From positions 115,383-179,382 of the forward strand of contig NZ_SOHM01000034.1 of assembly GCF_004403945.1 (NCBI RefSeq): a stretch of DNA of 64,000 bases, given 5' to 3'. The notes below the pieces were generated by a model. That model saw nothing but the letters and a program-made list of their open reading frames with translations, made no database searches and was not told the DNA's origin. Shown here one piece after another: positions 27,902 through 36,437 of this stretch; position 1 is the first letter of the stretch; each line of letters opens with the position of its first letter. The position numbers and the translations under genes are program-made. This DNA comes from Cryobacterium lactosi. GTDB lineage: Bacteria > Actinomycetota > Actinomycetes > Actinomycetales > Microbacteriaceae.

Positions 27902-28434
27902 GCGGAGGTCTTCGGGGCAAGTGTCGCGCCGGTGGTGGCGAGCACCTCAGCCAGCTTCCTCGTCGCCGTCACCGTCCGGTCCAGCTCGGTGCGCGTGAAC
28001 TGGGCGGCCGCCTGCAGCTGCACGGCGCAGATCGCATCGTCGGCCGCACGAACGCTCGAGCGGCCCGCATCGGTCAGCCGGATGCGTCGCTCCCGCCGGG
28101 AATGCGGTGCAGGGTCCGGCTCCACCAACCGCTCCGCCAGGGCGGCATCGACCAGTCGGCTGATGGTGGACTTCGTCAGGCTGAGCAACGTGGCGATGTC
28201 CTGCTGCTTCAGGCAGTCGTTCTCGGTGTCGAGGGTGCGCAGCACGGCGAACAGGCTGAGATTCAGCCCGGTGGCCTGCCTGACGGCTTCTTCGGCCTGG
28301 CGGTCCAACAGGGCGGCGGTGTGCCTCATGGCCAACCACCACTCCACGAACGGTTCGCTGTTCGTCGACGCGGCAGGCTCTGTCGACGGGGCGATGGGCC
28401 CTGGGTCCGAAGGTTCGGCTGCGCTGTTCGTCAC
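27898..28434 (-). CDS. MarR-family transcriptional regulator
   Basis: A 178-residue protein, start GTG. After a disordered N-terminus of about 25 residues come the MarR helices and winged HTH: LKQQDIATLLSLTKSTISRL is the recognition region and SRRERRIRLTDAGR the wing. It is divergent from a flavodoxin-fold NAD(P)H reductase across 86 bases that carry three 15-bp repeats. Local autoregulation plus control of that reductase is the likely role; the ligand is unknown. Confidence 0.88.
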   Translation of the reverse strand: MTNSAAEPSDPGPIAPSTEPAASTNSEPFVEWWLAMRHTAALLDRQAEEAVRQATGLNLSLFAVLRTLDTENDCLKQQDIATLLSLTKSTISRLVDAALAERLVEPDPAPHSRRERRIRLTDAGRSSVRAADDAICAVQLQAAAQFTRTELDRTVTATRKLAEVLATTGATLAPKTSA

Positions 28435-28466
28435 CAGGCCAGTCTATGCCGCCATCGGCTCAAAAC

Positions 28467-28511
28467 GGTTGCACATCGAATGGTTGCGTGTCGAACGGTT
28501 GCGAGTGTAAC
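28467..28511. repeat. Three direct 15-bp repeats between marR and the reductase gene
   Basis: Units start at 28467, 28482 and 28497 and share GGTTGC followed by nine bases ending TCGAAY or GTAAC. A weaker fourth copy follows (GTTTGC at 28512). Each unit has GTT near one end and AAC or AAT at the other, an imperfect dyad. They fill most of the 86-base divergent intergenic region, so they are probable operator copies overlapping the promoters. Confidence 0.55.
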
Positions 28512-28520
28512 GTTTGCCGT

Positions 28521-29111
28521 ATGCGAACACTCTTCATCATCGACCATCCCTATCAGGGCAGTTTCTCCCGGGCGCTGTTGGCGGCCGCAATGGCCGGCGC
28601 GGAGCAAGCCGGGCACGACGTCGAGCTCATCGACCTTGCCGCCGATGCGTTCAACCCGGCGATGTCGGCGCAGGAATTGAATGCCTGGCGATCGGGACGG
28701 TCGCTGGATCCGCTCGTTCTCGACTATCAGGCCAAGCTCGGTCGGGCCGACCATGTGGCCTTCGTCTTCCCGATCTGGTGGATGAACATGCCGGCGCGCA
28801 CCAAGGGGTTCCTCGACAAGGTGCTGCTGCCGGGCATCTCGTACGACGAGCCCAAGCCGGGCGGCAGGCTGATGGGACGCTACGGATCGCTCACGTCGGT
28901 GACCCTGCTGACCACCAGCACCACGCCCACGCTCTGGTATCAGCTGTTGTTCGGTCGACCCGCGGTGCGCGCACTCTTCACCGGCACCTTCGGCCTGATC
29001 GGCGTGCGGAGGCACCGGTGGCTCAGCCACGGCAACATCTCCCGCTCCGACGCCGGCACGCGCACGGCCTGGCTGCGCCGCGCGTCTCGTCGCTTCGCCC
29101 GGCTGGCCTGA
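28521..29111 (+). CDS. NAD(P)H:quinone oxidoreductase, flavodoxin-like fold
   Basis: ATG at 28521 gives 196 residues and starts directly with the beta-strand RTLFIIDHPYQGSFS expected of the flavodoxin-2 fold; starts further upstream would run into the repeat region. PIWWMNMPARTKGFLDKV is the signature of the KefF/MdaB/YwrO type FMN reductases. It probably reduces quinones or other electrophiles using NAD(P)H in the cytosol. Divergent orientation to a MarR gene fits electrophile-induced expression. The C-terminus is basic and slightly unusual. Confidence 0.87.
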   Translation: MRTLFIIDHPYQGSFSRALLAAAMAGAEQAGHDVELIDLAADAFNPAMSAQELNAWRSGRSLDPLVLDYQAKLGRADHVAFVFPIWWMNMPARTKGFLDKVLLPGISYDEPKPGGRLMGRYGSLTSVTLLTTSTTPTLWYQLLFGRPAVRALFTGTFGLIGVRRHRWLSHGNISRSDAGTRTAWLRRASRRFARLA

Positions 29112-29132
29112 GCGCCCGAACCTCCACGCTCG

Positions 29133-29178
29133 AAAAAAACGCGCCCACCCCGCTGGTCGAGACCGAACGGGATGGGCG
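29133..29178 (-). terminator. Intrinsic terminator after the second GABA aminotransferase gene
   Basis: Arms 29141-29154 and 29165-29178 pair over 14 positions (two as G-U in RNA) with a ten-base loop. On the minus strand the stem is followed by seven T residues (29133-29139), a classical Rho-independent terminator rare in such GC-rich DNA. It ends the 29196-30539 transcript and faces the convergent reductase gene. Confidence 0.8.
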
Positions 29179-29195
29179 CGCTGTTGGGCTGACGT

Positions 29196-30539
29196 CTACT
29201 TCTGGCTGGCCTGGAACAGCGTGAAGGCCTCTTCGAGCACCGAGGCGGCGTCGTCGATGAGGGCTTCGGAGATGACCACAGACGGCATGATCCGCAGCAC
29301 GGAGTCCCAGCTGCCGGCATCCAGAGCGATGACGCCATTGGTGGTGGCGTGCTTGAGCACGAACGCGAGCGCCTCGGGGAACGGCTTCTTGGTGCCGGGG
29401 TGCACAAGCTCCACGCCGAACATGGCACCCTTGCCGCGCACGTCGCCGACGATGCCGAAGGTGTCGGCCCAGTCGCCGATGCGAGCCCAGAGGGCCTTCT
29501 CCACGCGCTTGGCTTCGTCCAGCAGGTTGTCGCGCTCGATGATGTCGAACACCGCCAGGGCCGCCGCGGTCGAAACCGGGTTACCGCCGAAGGTGCCGCC
29601 GATGCCACCGGGCTGCACGGCATCCATGATCTCGGCCCGGCCGGTGACGGCGGCAAGCGGGAACCCGCCGGCGATGCCCTTGGCCGTGGTGACCAGGTCG
29701 GGAACCACGCCGTGGTGCTCGATGGCGTACCAGGCGCCGGTGCGGGCGATGCCGGCCTGGATCTCGTCGGAGACGAAGACGATGCCGTTTTCGGTGCAGA
29801 ACTCGCTCAGGCGCTTGAAGTATCCCGGGGCTGGGATGACGATGCCGCCGTCGCCCTGGATCGGCTCCACGAAGAAGGCCGCGATCTCGGACGCGCCGAT
29901 GTGCGTCTGGATGTAGTCGATGGTCTTCTCGGCCGCTTCCTCGCCGGTCAGGCCGTCCTGGTAGGGATAGCTGGTGGGCACGCTGTAGATCTCACCGGGG
30001 AACGGGCCCATGCCCACTCGCTCCGGCCACGGGCGGTAGGTCATCGCCATGGTGAGGTTGGTGCGGCCGTGGAACGCGTGGTCCAGGCTGACGATGGCGC
30101 GGCGGCCGGTGTACTTGCGGGCGATCTTGACCGCGTTCTCCACGGCCTCTGCTCCGGTGTTCACCAGGATCGAGTGCTTCTCGAAGTCACCAGGGGTGAT
30201 CTCGGCGAGCTTCTCTGCGACGCGCACGTAGTTCTCGTATGGGGTCACGGTGAACAGGGTGTGGGTGAGCTTGCCGGCCTGCATGGCGGCAGCGGCGGCG
30301 ACCTCGGGGTGGGCGTGGCCGATGGTGGTCACGCCGATGCCGCAGCCCAGGTCGATGATCTGGTTGCCGTCCACGTCCACCAGGATCGCTCCCGCGCCGT
30401 GGTCCATGTAGATGTTGGCAAGGGTGCCGGCACCGGCAGACACGGCGCGAACGCGTCGTTCCTGCAGCGCGATTGACCGTGGGCCCGGGAGGGCGGTGAC
30501 GAGCTTGCGCTCCTGGCTGACCGAGAAGGAAGAAGACAT
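29196..30539 (-). CDS. gabT: 4-aminobutyrate aminotransferase, second copy
   Basis: A 447-residue class III PLP aminotransferase clearly paralogous to the product of 25941-27323 (shared SQERKLVTALPGPRS-type start, GAEAVENAVKIARKYTGR, DHAFHGRTNLTMAM, Schiff-base Lys in TTAKGIAGGFPLAAVTG). One copy may prefer GABA and the other putrescine-, cadaverine- or beta-alanine-derived substrates, but sequence alone does not tell. It is a single-gene unit ended by its own terminator and starts 47 bases from the GrpB gene end. Confidence 0.92.
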   Translation of the reverse strand: MSSSFSVSQERKLVTALPGPRSIALQERRVRAVSAGAGTLANIYMDHGAGAILVDVDGNQIIDLGCGIGVTTIGHAHPEVAAAAAMQAGKLTHTLFTVTPYENYVRVAEKLAEITPGDFEKHSILVNTGAEAVENAVKIARKYTGRRAIVSLDHAFHGRTNLTMAMTYRPWPERVGMGPFPGEIYSVPTSYPYQDGLTGEEAAEKTIDYIQTHIGASEIAAFFVEPIQGDGGIVIPAPGYFKRLSEFCTENGIVFVSDEIQAGIARTGAWYAIEHHGVVPDLVTTAKGIAGGFPLAAVTGRAEIMDAVQPGGIGGTFGGNPVSTAAALAVFDIIERDNLLDEAKRVEKALWARIGDWADTFGIVGDVRGKGAMFGVELVHPGTKKPFPEALAFVLKHATTNGVIALDAGSWDSVLRIMPSVVISEALIDDAASVLEEAFTLFQASQK

Positions 30540-30586
30540 GCCCCCAGCTTACGGACGTCGGCTGGGTCGCAGCCCCGCACGCCCGG

Positions 30587-31153
30587 TCACTGCACGCGAT
30601 ATGCTCTCGCTCGCGCTTTGATCGCGAGAATGACGTCGGTCTTGGCGTCCGCGTAGGCGTTCATGTCGTCCCATCGGCTTCGGAGCAACGATCGCTTGGT
30701 GCTCTCGTAGAGAGCGCGATCGGCCGCGTTGGAGCGCAGCCAATCTCGGAGCAGCAGGTACTCGATGACGGCGGGATCGCCCTGTTCATAGATGTGCACA
30801 TGAACGTCGCGGGCCGGTGTCCGCACGAGACGGTGCCCTGGCTCGCGGGTGCGTAATTCGTATCCGGCGACCAGCAGCGGGTCGAGGTAGTCCTCTTCTG
30901 CCGTGATGTCATCGACGGTGACCACGATGTCGATAATCGGTTTTGCTGCCAGCCCGGGGACGGACGTGGAACCAATGTGCTCGACGCCGACGTTGGCGGC
31001 GACGAGAGCGTTCAGGATCTGGCGCCTGTGATCCAGGTAGAGGCCGACCCACCGCTCCTCATAGTTGTGGAGCGTGAGCTCGAGTGGTTCGGTGCCGCCC
31101 ACCAGCTCTACCGTCGTGACGTCTGGCCGGCGTGCGCCGTTCTTTTCCTTCAC
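30587..31153 (-). CDS. GrpB-family (UPF0157) nucleotidyltransferase-like protein
   Basis: A 188-residue protein, GTG start. It has the GrpB signature: HIGSTSVPGLAAKPIIDIVV near residue 58, then VRTPARDVHVHIYEQGDPAVIEY-like strands and a helical C-terminus with DVILAIKARAR. The fold is related to nucleotidyltransferases, and the GS-x9-DI pattern could bind nucleotide. Cellular role unknown. It is divergent from the SRPBCC gene. Confidence 0.9.
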   Translation of the reverse strand: MKEKNGARRPDVTTVELVGGTEPLELTLHNYEERWVGLYLDHRRQILNALVAANVGVEHIGSTSVPGLAAKPIIDIVVTVDDITAEEDYLDPLLVAGYELRTREPGHRLVRTPARDVHVHIYEQGDPAVIEYLLLRDWLRSNAADRALYESTKRSLLRSRWDDMNAYADAKTDVILAIKARARAYRVQ

Positions 31154-31231
31154 TCGAACATCCTCGCATCGGCCGCCACGCTAGTCAGATCACGGGATGG
31201 AGGCCCAACCGCTGCTGGTAGATTGTTCGCC

Positions 31232-31681
31232 ATGTCGGTCTCGTTCGAATGCGCCACCGAGTCGGTGCTTCCTCCGGAGCGACTCTTCGATCTCGCACGG
31301 GACATCAGCGCTCATACGGATTCCATGTCGGGGTTCCGCGAGACGGCGGTCAGCGGTGTCCGAAGTGGGTTGATCGGCCTCAACGAGGAGGTCACCTGGC
31401 GCGCGTGGCACTTTGGGCTCCCTCTGCGAATGACGAGTCGAATCACCACGATGAGTCCGCCGGAGCGTTTCTCAGATGAGCAGACCCGCGGGCCGTTCCG
31501 CTTTTTCACCCACGAGCACGAGTTCCGACCGCACGGTGACGGCACTCTCATGATTGACCGGGTGTCGTTTGCGGCACCGCTCGGGTTCCTCGGCAGGCTC
31601 GTTGAGCGACTGGTGCTCGCCAGCTACATGCGCAGACTGATCGAGCAGCGAAACTCGTATCTTCAGGGCATCGTCCGCTAG
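31232..31681 (+). CDS. SRPBCC-superfamily ligand-binding protein
   Basis: The ATG at 31232 gives 149 residues, the usual size. The start SVSFECATESVLPPERLFDLARDISAH is typical of START/SRPBCC domains of the cyclase-like type, as is the final helix with MRRLIEQRNSYL. These proteins form a hydrophobic cavity, but the ligand and function cannot be told. No clear partner gene is adjacent. Confidence 0.8.
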   Translation: MSVSFECATESVLPPERLFDLARDISAHTDSMSGFRETAVSGVRSGLIGLNEEVTWRAWHFGLPLRMTSRITTMSPPERFSDEQTRGPFRFFTHEHEFRPHGDGTLMIDRVSFAAPLGFLGRLVERLVLASYMRRLIEQRNSYLQGIVR

Positions 31682-31763
31682 GAGTCTCGACCGGTGTCGT
31701 CGAGAGCGGCCGGAATGCGGTTGAGTTGACGTTCGACAAAGGTGCGGCAGGGAATCGTCGAGC

Positions 31764-32702
31764 TCATTCAGGGCGCCTGAGAAGCGCGAGTGTCCTGTGC
31801 TCTGTCGGGGTGAGACGGTGCCGCTGCTCGATGGACCGGCCCCACGCGGTTCCGGCGAGGATCAGGGCGATACCGACGTAGCCGGCGAGGGCCGCACTGT
31901 CGCGAGCGATCGTCACTCCGACGACGGCTGCCCAGATCGGCTCGGTTCCAAGCAGCAGGCTCACCCTCGATGGCGAGGTGCGCCGCACCGCCCAGGTCTG
32001 CACCAGGAACGCGAAGACCGTGCACGCGAGAACGAGGTAGAGGAACAGGACCGTGCGGCCCGGGTCGAGGTGGACAAGGAAATGCGGGATCGAGTCACCG
32101 TAGAACAGCGAGACCGTGGAGAAGAATATCGCGCAGGTGGCCAGCTGCACCGTGGTGAGGTGAAGCGAATTCATCGGCTTGTTGCCGGTGAGCGCGAACA
32201 TCGAGGTGACGTGGATGGCGCGGATGATCGCGGCCACGAGGATGAGCAGGTCGCCGAGGCTCGGTGGGCGGAACACGCCGTTGCTGGCGAGCAAGGCGAC
32301 GCCACCGATCGCGATCACGGCGGCAAGGAAGAACCTGCCGGGCAGCCGGCGGCCGGACACCGCGGAATCGAGAATCGGGGTGAACACGATCGTCAGGCTG
32401 ATGATCAGTCCGGCATTCGTGGCCGACGTATTGGCGATCCCGAAGGTCTCGAACGCGAACACGGCGGCCAGAACCATGCCGAGCAGCACGCCCGCGCGCC
32501 ATTCCGCTGGGGTGATCCGGTTCCGTCGAGCGGCCACGATCGCCGCCATGACGGCCGCGGCGAGCAGCATCCGCAGCGCAAGGAGCGCCACCACGGACTC
32601 CGGCCTCACGAGTTCCTTGGCCACGAGGTAGGTCGATCCCCACGAGGCCGCGACCAGGAGGAGGAGCAGGTCGACGTGGAATCGGCGGAGGAGAGCAGGC
32701 AT
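31764..32702 (-). CDS. EamA/DMT-family transporter
   Basis: The ATG at 32702 is chosen because the first helix starts soon after it; the open frame further upstream runs into the LysR gene and has no membrane character. The 312-residue protein has about ten helices in two EamA halves (ASWGSTYLVAKELV in helix one, GTEPIWAAVVGV in the second half). It is likely an exporter of a small metabolite. It is divergent from a LysR gene 72 bases away, which probably regulates it. Confidence 0.9.
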   Translation of the reverse strand: MPALLRRFHVDLLLLLVAASWGSTYLVAKELVRPESVVALLALRMLLAAAVMAAIVAARRNRITPAEWRAGVLLGMVLAAVFAFETFGIANTSATNAGLIISLTIVFTPILDSAVSGRRLPGRFFLAAVIAIGGVALLASNGVFRPPSLGDLLILVAAIIRAIHVTSMFALTGNKPMNSLHLTTVQLATCAIFFSTVSLFYGDSIPHFLVHLDPGRTVLFLYLVLACTVFAFLVQTWAVRRTSPSRVSLLLGTEPIWAAVVGVTIARDSAALAGYVGIALILAGTAWGRSIEQRHRLTPTEHRTLALLRRPE

Positions 32703-32774
32703 GCCACCATCGTCCGGTTCCACTTCACGTAAGACAAGAGACGCGTTTGGTGTCGAATGCTTTAGTTTGAACTT

Positions 32775-33677
32775 ATGGAACTGGGTCAGCTTCGCGCATT
32801 GAGAGAGTTGGGCGACCGGGGCAGCATCGCCGCCGTCGCAGCGGCGCTGTATGTCACGCCATCGTCGATCTCGCAACAGATCAGCGCCTTGCAACGCCAC
32901 TCCACCGCCCCGTTGACGTTCAGAGACGGGCGGCGGACCGCGCTTACCGAGGCAGGGTGCGCCCTGGCGCTGGCGGCAATCGACGTGGAAGTTGCGCTTG
33001 AGCGCGCCCGGCAGGCGGTGGAGGCTTTCCAAGGTGATCCATTGGGAACCGTCTCGGTGGTGGCCTTCCACAGTGCAGGCCTGGCCATCTTCGGTCCGCT
33101 GTTAGCCGCCTGCGCGAGTCCCGACCGGCCCGATGTCCGGCTGAGCGATTTTGACGTGGCTCAAGAAGCTTTCCCCGTCCTCACGGCCGATCATGATCTG
33201 GTCCTTGCGCACCGATTGGTGGGCAGTCCGCCGTGGCAGGGGTCGGTGCGTGTGGAACCCCTGTTGTTCGAGCCCCTGGATATCGCTGTCCGACGCGATC
33301 ACCCACTCGCGGCCAAGGCTGCGATCGAACCGGCGGATCTGCTCGACGAGGCATGGGTCGCAGTACATGAAGGCTTCCCGCTCGGGCAGGCCCTCTCCGT
33401 GATCGCGGGAATCGGGGGAAGTGAGGCGCGCATCCGGCATCGGATCAACGAGTTCTCAGTTGCGGCCGCCGTCGTCGAAGCGAGCGGTTGCATCGCCCTG
33501 ATGCCCCGGTACACCACCGACTTGCGGGACCACCCGGAGCTGGAGCTCCGTCCGCTCGCCCACCCGGGCCTTGGGCGCCATATCGACTGCCTGGCTCGAC
33601 CGGAGACTCTGGAGCGCTCCAACGTGCAGGTGGTCCTGTCGCAGATCCGGACCATAACCCGAACCCTCGTTCGGTGA
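32775..33677 (+). CDS. LysR-family transcriptional regulator
   Basis: A 300-residue regulator with an N-terminal winged HTH (SIAAVAAALYVTPSSISQQI, residues 17-36) and a periplasmic-binding-like effector domain from about residue 90. The usual short LysR segment after the HTH is slightly changed (STAPLTFRDGRR). It is divergent from the EamA transporter gene, the common arrangement in which LysR activates its neighbour. The effector is unknown. Confidence 0.92.
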   Translation: MELGQLRALRELGDRGSIAAVAAALYVTPSSISQQISALQRHSTAPLTFRDGRRTALTEAGCALALAAIDVEVALERARQAVEAFQGDPLGTVSVVAFHSAGLAIFGPLLAACASPDRPDVRLSDFDVAQEAFPVLTADHDLVLAHRLVGSPPWQGSVRVEPLLFEPLDIAVRRDHPLAAKAAIEPADLLDEAWVAVHEGFPLGQALSVIAGIGGSEARIRHRINEFSVAAAVVEASGCIALMPRYTTDLRDHPELELRPLAHPGLGRHIDCLARPETLERSNVQVVLSQIRTITRTLVR

Positions 33678-33680
33678 CCG

Positions 33681-33710
33681 CCTATCGGTAGGGGAACGCT
33701 CCTATCGGTA
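33681..33710. repeat. Direct repeat of CCTATCGGTA
   Basis: Two copies of the 10-mer CCTATCGGTA (33681-33690 and 33701-33710) are separated by ten bases, right after the LysR stop and at the truncated 5' edge of the GNAT remnant. They may mark a past deletion junction. Confidence 0.5.
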
Positions 33711-34018
33711 TGGCCACGGGTATCCCGGCCACGGACCAATCCGATCGCGCCGAGCTCATTTCACTGTGGGTCGACCCCGCCGTCCGCAGCCGTGGTGTGG
33801 CTACTGCGCTCATCACCGCGATCGCGCGCTGGGCGGCGGGGACCGGTGCGGCGACGCTTGGCCTGTCGGTGATGGCGGGCAACGTCCCGGCGCGACGAAC
33901 GTACGAACGAAACGGCTTCACGGTGTCCGATGAACCGGGCGGTCTGCTGTCGGGCCGCCAACGCGAGCTCGTCATGCTCCACGACCTCGGGATCGGATAC
34001 TGTGACGGCTACGTGTGA
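33710..34018 (+). pseudogene. GNAT acetyltransferase lacking its N-terminal half
   Basis: 102 residues starting at an internal-looking ATG. The sequence begins in the middle of a GNAT domain: strand MATGIPA, then LWVDPAVRSRGVATALI with the acetyl-CoA pyrophosphate loop, and ARRTYERNGF at the end. GNAT enzymes are normally 150-180 residues, and the first helices and strands are missing. A TAG in the same frame at 33689 blocks extension upstream. In-frame bases before the ATG still encode Pro-Ile-Gly, as expected for the missing upstream strand. Probably a remnant; a short functional protein is not excluded. Confidence 0.65.
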
Positions 34019-34036
34019 TTCCTGAGGGGGGACCGA

Positions 34037-34489
34037 ATGATTCGTCGGCAAATGAGTCTTGTTTCATTGGCGTTGGCTGGAGTGCTGGCGCTGTCCGGGT
34101 GCGTGGCGGGCGCCGAACCGGCTCCAGCCGAGACGCCGGCAGATGCGGAGTCTGCGACCGACACGGCTACGTGCACCGGCTTCAATGACGTTGCGACGAT
34201 CACCGCGAACGCCGATGCCGGCCTTCGCGACGGGCGGATGGCGACGCAGGAGCAGCAGGGCTGGTACCGACTGGCTACGCGTGTATTGGATGGTGTGCCG
34301 ACCCGTGGCGAGGGTGAGGTCAGCGACGCAACTGCCGCGCTGAAGCGCGTTGCGCCGGCGGTCGACCTCGGTGCCATGGGAACGACCGCCATCGGTTCCG
34401 CCGAATGGGACAGTGCCGTGCAGGAGCTGTCCGATGTCTGCGCTGCGGCGGGCGTCGAGATGGCCATTGAGATGTACACCGGCGGATGA
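34037..34489 (+). CDS. Small lipoprotein of unknown function
   Basis: 150 residues with a clear lipoprotein signal (MIRRQMSLVSLALAGVLALS then GC, lipobox LSGC at residues 19-22). An acidic/Pro/Ala linker follows, then a helical domain with two further Cys (about residues 46 and 134) that could form a disulfide. No family recognised. It follows the GNAT remnant by 18 bases and may share its transcript. Confidence 0.75.
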   Translation: MIRRQMSLVSLALAGVLALSGCVAGAEPAPAETPADAESATDTATCTGFNDVATITANADAGLRDGRMATQEQQGWYRLATRVLDGVPTRGEGEVSDATAALKRVAPAVDLGAMGTTAIGSAEWDSAVQELSDVCAAAGVEMAIEMYTGG

Positions 34490-34530
34490 TCTGACTCCGG
34501 CGATCGTCGCCGTTGGCGAAAAGTAGCGCC

Positions 34531-35193
34531 TTACGCCCGGTGGGGTGGTCGTTCCGCGGCCCGGACGTAGAAAACGCCACGTGATCGGCTGGCAGTCCAG
34601 ACGAGTGCGCCGGCGGCGATGATCGCCGCGAGCAGCCCGACGATGTGGACGATGAGCGAGGCGATCCCGCGTTCGGGGAGCAGGAACCCGTACGGGACCC
34701 AGCCGTCGGTCACGGCGCGGATCAGCACCGTGGTCAGCCACAGGACCGGGTAGGGGAGCAGCATCCAGAGCCGTCGCCAGGGTAAGCGCGGACGGTCGCC
34801 GACGAGCAGCCAGTCGAGTGCGACGAGGAGCGGGAAGATGATGTGCAGGATCGCACTGACCCAGGGCGGTGCGGTCCCGGTTCCCGGGACCAGGAGGTTG
34901 TAGATCACTGCGACGACGAGAAGATAGGCCGTGGCGATTCCCCGCACAAAGGTGAGCGAGGCCGGGACGGGTCGGTCGAGAACGGCCAGTGTCCCGGTCG
35001 CGATCAGTATCAGGCTCGTCAGCAGACTCGTCTGATTGGTGAAGTATCCGAAGTAGTCGAATGGATTGCCGTCTCCGACGGCGATGCGCACGGCGTAGAC
35101 GTAGACAAGTACCGCCGTGATCACCAGGCCGCTGCCTGCCCGGCCGATCCCCACCAGAATCGCCCTCGGGTGAAGCGCTGCGTCGGAGATCAC
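34531..35193 (-). CDS. Pr6Pr-family integral membrane protein
   Basis: A 220-residue protein with about six helices. The FGYFTNQTSLLTS segment near residue 48, and conserved His/Trp in later helices (LHIIFPLLVALDWLL), match the Pr6Pr/AIG1-like membrane family. Function unknown in bacteria. It is divergent from the membrane protein at 35243. Confidence 0.82.
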   Translation of the reverse strand: MISDAALHPRAILVGIGRAGSGLVITAVLVYVYAVRIAVGDGNPFDYFGYFTNQTSLLTSLILIATGTLAVLDRPVPASLTFVRGIATAYLLVVAVIYNLLVPGTGTAPPWVSAILHIIFPLLVALDWLLVGDRPRLPWRRLWMLLPYPVLWLTTVLIRAVTDGWVPYGFLLPERGIASLIVHIVGLLAAIIAAGALVWTASRSRGVFYVRAAERPPHRA

Positions 35194-35242
35194 AAGCGAC
35201 AGCTTAACGAGGCCGTCCGCGCAATGGTGCTACCACTAGGGT

Positions 35243-35785
35243 ATGACCATTGCCGAGGCTCAAGCAGACGTGCGCCGGATCTATCGAGGCGGGTACAGCG
35301 GCCCTCTCGTCTCTGCAATCGTTTGGGCGGTGGCGAACACTGCCTACTTTCTGGTGTCGCCCGGTGCGGCGATGGTCGCTCTGTTCTTCGGAGGCATGCT
35401 GATCTTCCCGCTTTCCACCCTGATCTTGAGGGTCACGACAGGTGGAGGAGCCTTGCCGAAGGGGCATCCGTCAACGGCCCTGGCGATGCAATCAGCATTC
35501 ACGGTTCCCCTCGGGCTCCTCGTCGCGATTGCACTCGGGTCCTTCGCGCCGGAGCTCTTCTTCCCGGCCTCCCTGATCATTGTCGGAGCCCACTACCTGG
35601 TCTTCATGAGCCTGTACGGGATGAAGGTGTTCGCGGTGTTGGGTGGTGCTTTGGTCGTCCTGGGAACAGCCACCATTTTCTGGATGCCCGGGATCGGTGC
35701 GGTGAGCGGCTGGCTCGGCGCGATCATCTTTGCGGTGTTCGTCCCTGTTCTCTACCGCACCGGGGCGGCCCGACAGGCTCCGTGA
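35243..35785 (+). CDS. Integral membrane protein, possibly DUF7010 family
   Basis: A 180-residue protein with an amphipathic start (AQADVRRIYRGGYSGPLVSA) and five to six hydrophobic helices. Gly/Pro-rich turns (LIFPLSTLIL, PLGLLVAIALG) recall small DUF7010-type membrane proteins, but this assignment is from memory of the pattern and is weak. Role unknown. It ends seven bases from the convergent GNAT gene. Confidence 0.75.
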   Translation: MTIAEAQADVRRIYRGGYSGPLVSAIVWAVANTAYFLVSPGAAMVALFFGGMLIFPLSTLILRVTTGGGALPKGHPSTALAMQSAFTVPLGLLVAIALGSFAPELFFPASLIIVGAHYLVFMSLYGMKVFAVLGGALVVLGTATIFWMPGIGAVSGWLGAIIFAVFVPVLYRTGAARQAP

Positions 35786-35792
35786 CAACCGG

Positions 35793-36434
35793 TCAGAGCC
35801 CGAACGAGGGCAGGCATGGTGCCAAGCCGGTGATGTCCACCCGCATGCGGTCCGTGGCGAACCAGTCGTCCCGGTTGAGGCGGAGACGATCTGAGATGAG
35901 GAACTGACCGTCTCTGACATCGCGAGAGATGCCGTCGTGACGGTAGCCGAGCCGCCGGGAGACGCCCTGCATTCCCGCGTTGTCCTGGAACACCTCGGTG
36001 AGGGCGCTGTGGGCGCCCAGCCCTGCAAATGCCAGATGCAGGAGCGCGCTCCGGGCCTCGGTGCCCAGCCCCTGCCGGTGGTGGGCCAGGCCCAGCCAGG
36101 ATTCAGTCTTGACCTCGCGCCGGATGGGAAACTCGCGCCCGCGAAGGGCGACCATGCCCACCGGCCGGTCGTCGCAGAAGAGACCCAGATCCAGCGCCCA
36201 CGAGTCTGGGGACCAGTCGCCCCGCCGGCTCCTGTGCTGTTGCACCACATGCACAGCCGTTTGTTGCGGGGTCCCCTCTGTCCACGGTGTGAGGTAGGGC
36301 CGCTCGCCCGGGTTGTGCACACCGGCCGCGGCCAGGTCGGCGAGGGCAGCGAGCTCGTCGTCGGTGGGACAGCGAAGAACGAGTCGGCTTGTGGTCAGGC
36401 GCAGATCCAGAAGCGGCCAGAGGTCAGCGGGCAT
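35793..36434 (-). CDS. GNAT-family N-acetyltransferase
   Basis: A 213-residue enzyme of the RimJ/RimL-like GNAT branch: LTTSRLVLRCPTDDELAALA at the start, GMVALRGREF strand, and the acetyl-CoA loop LAHHRQGLGTEARSALLHLA near residue 128. The terminal LNRDDWFATDR is typical. Substrate unknown. It starts three bases after the SDR gene ends, so the two form a small operon. Confidence 0.88.
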   Translation of the reverse strand: MPADLWPLLDLRLTTSRLVLRCPTDDELAALADLAAAGVHNPGERPYLTPWTEGTPQQTAVHVVQQHRSRRGDWSPDSWALDLGLFCDDRPVGMVALRGREFPIRREVKTESWLGLAHHRQGLGTEARSALLHLAFAGLGAHSALTEVFQDNAGMQGVSRRLGYRHDGISRDVRDGQFLISDRLRLNRDDWFATDRMRVDITGLAPCLPSFGL

Positions 36435-36437
36435 GAT

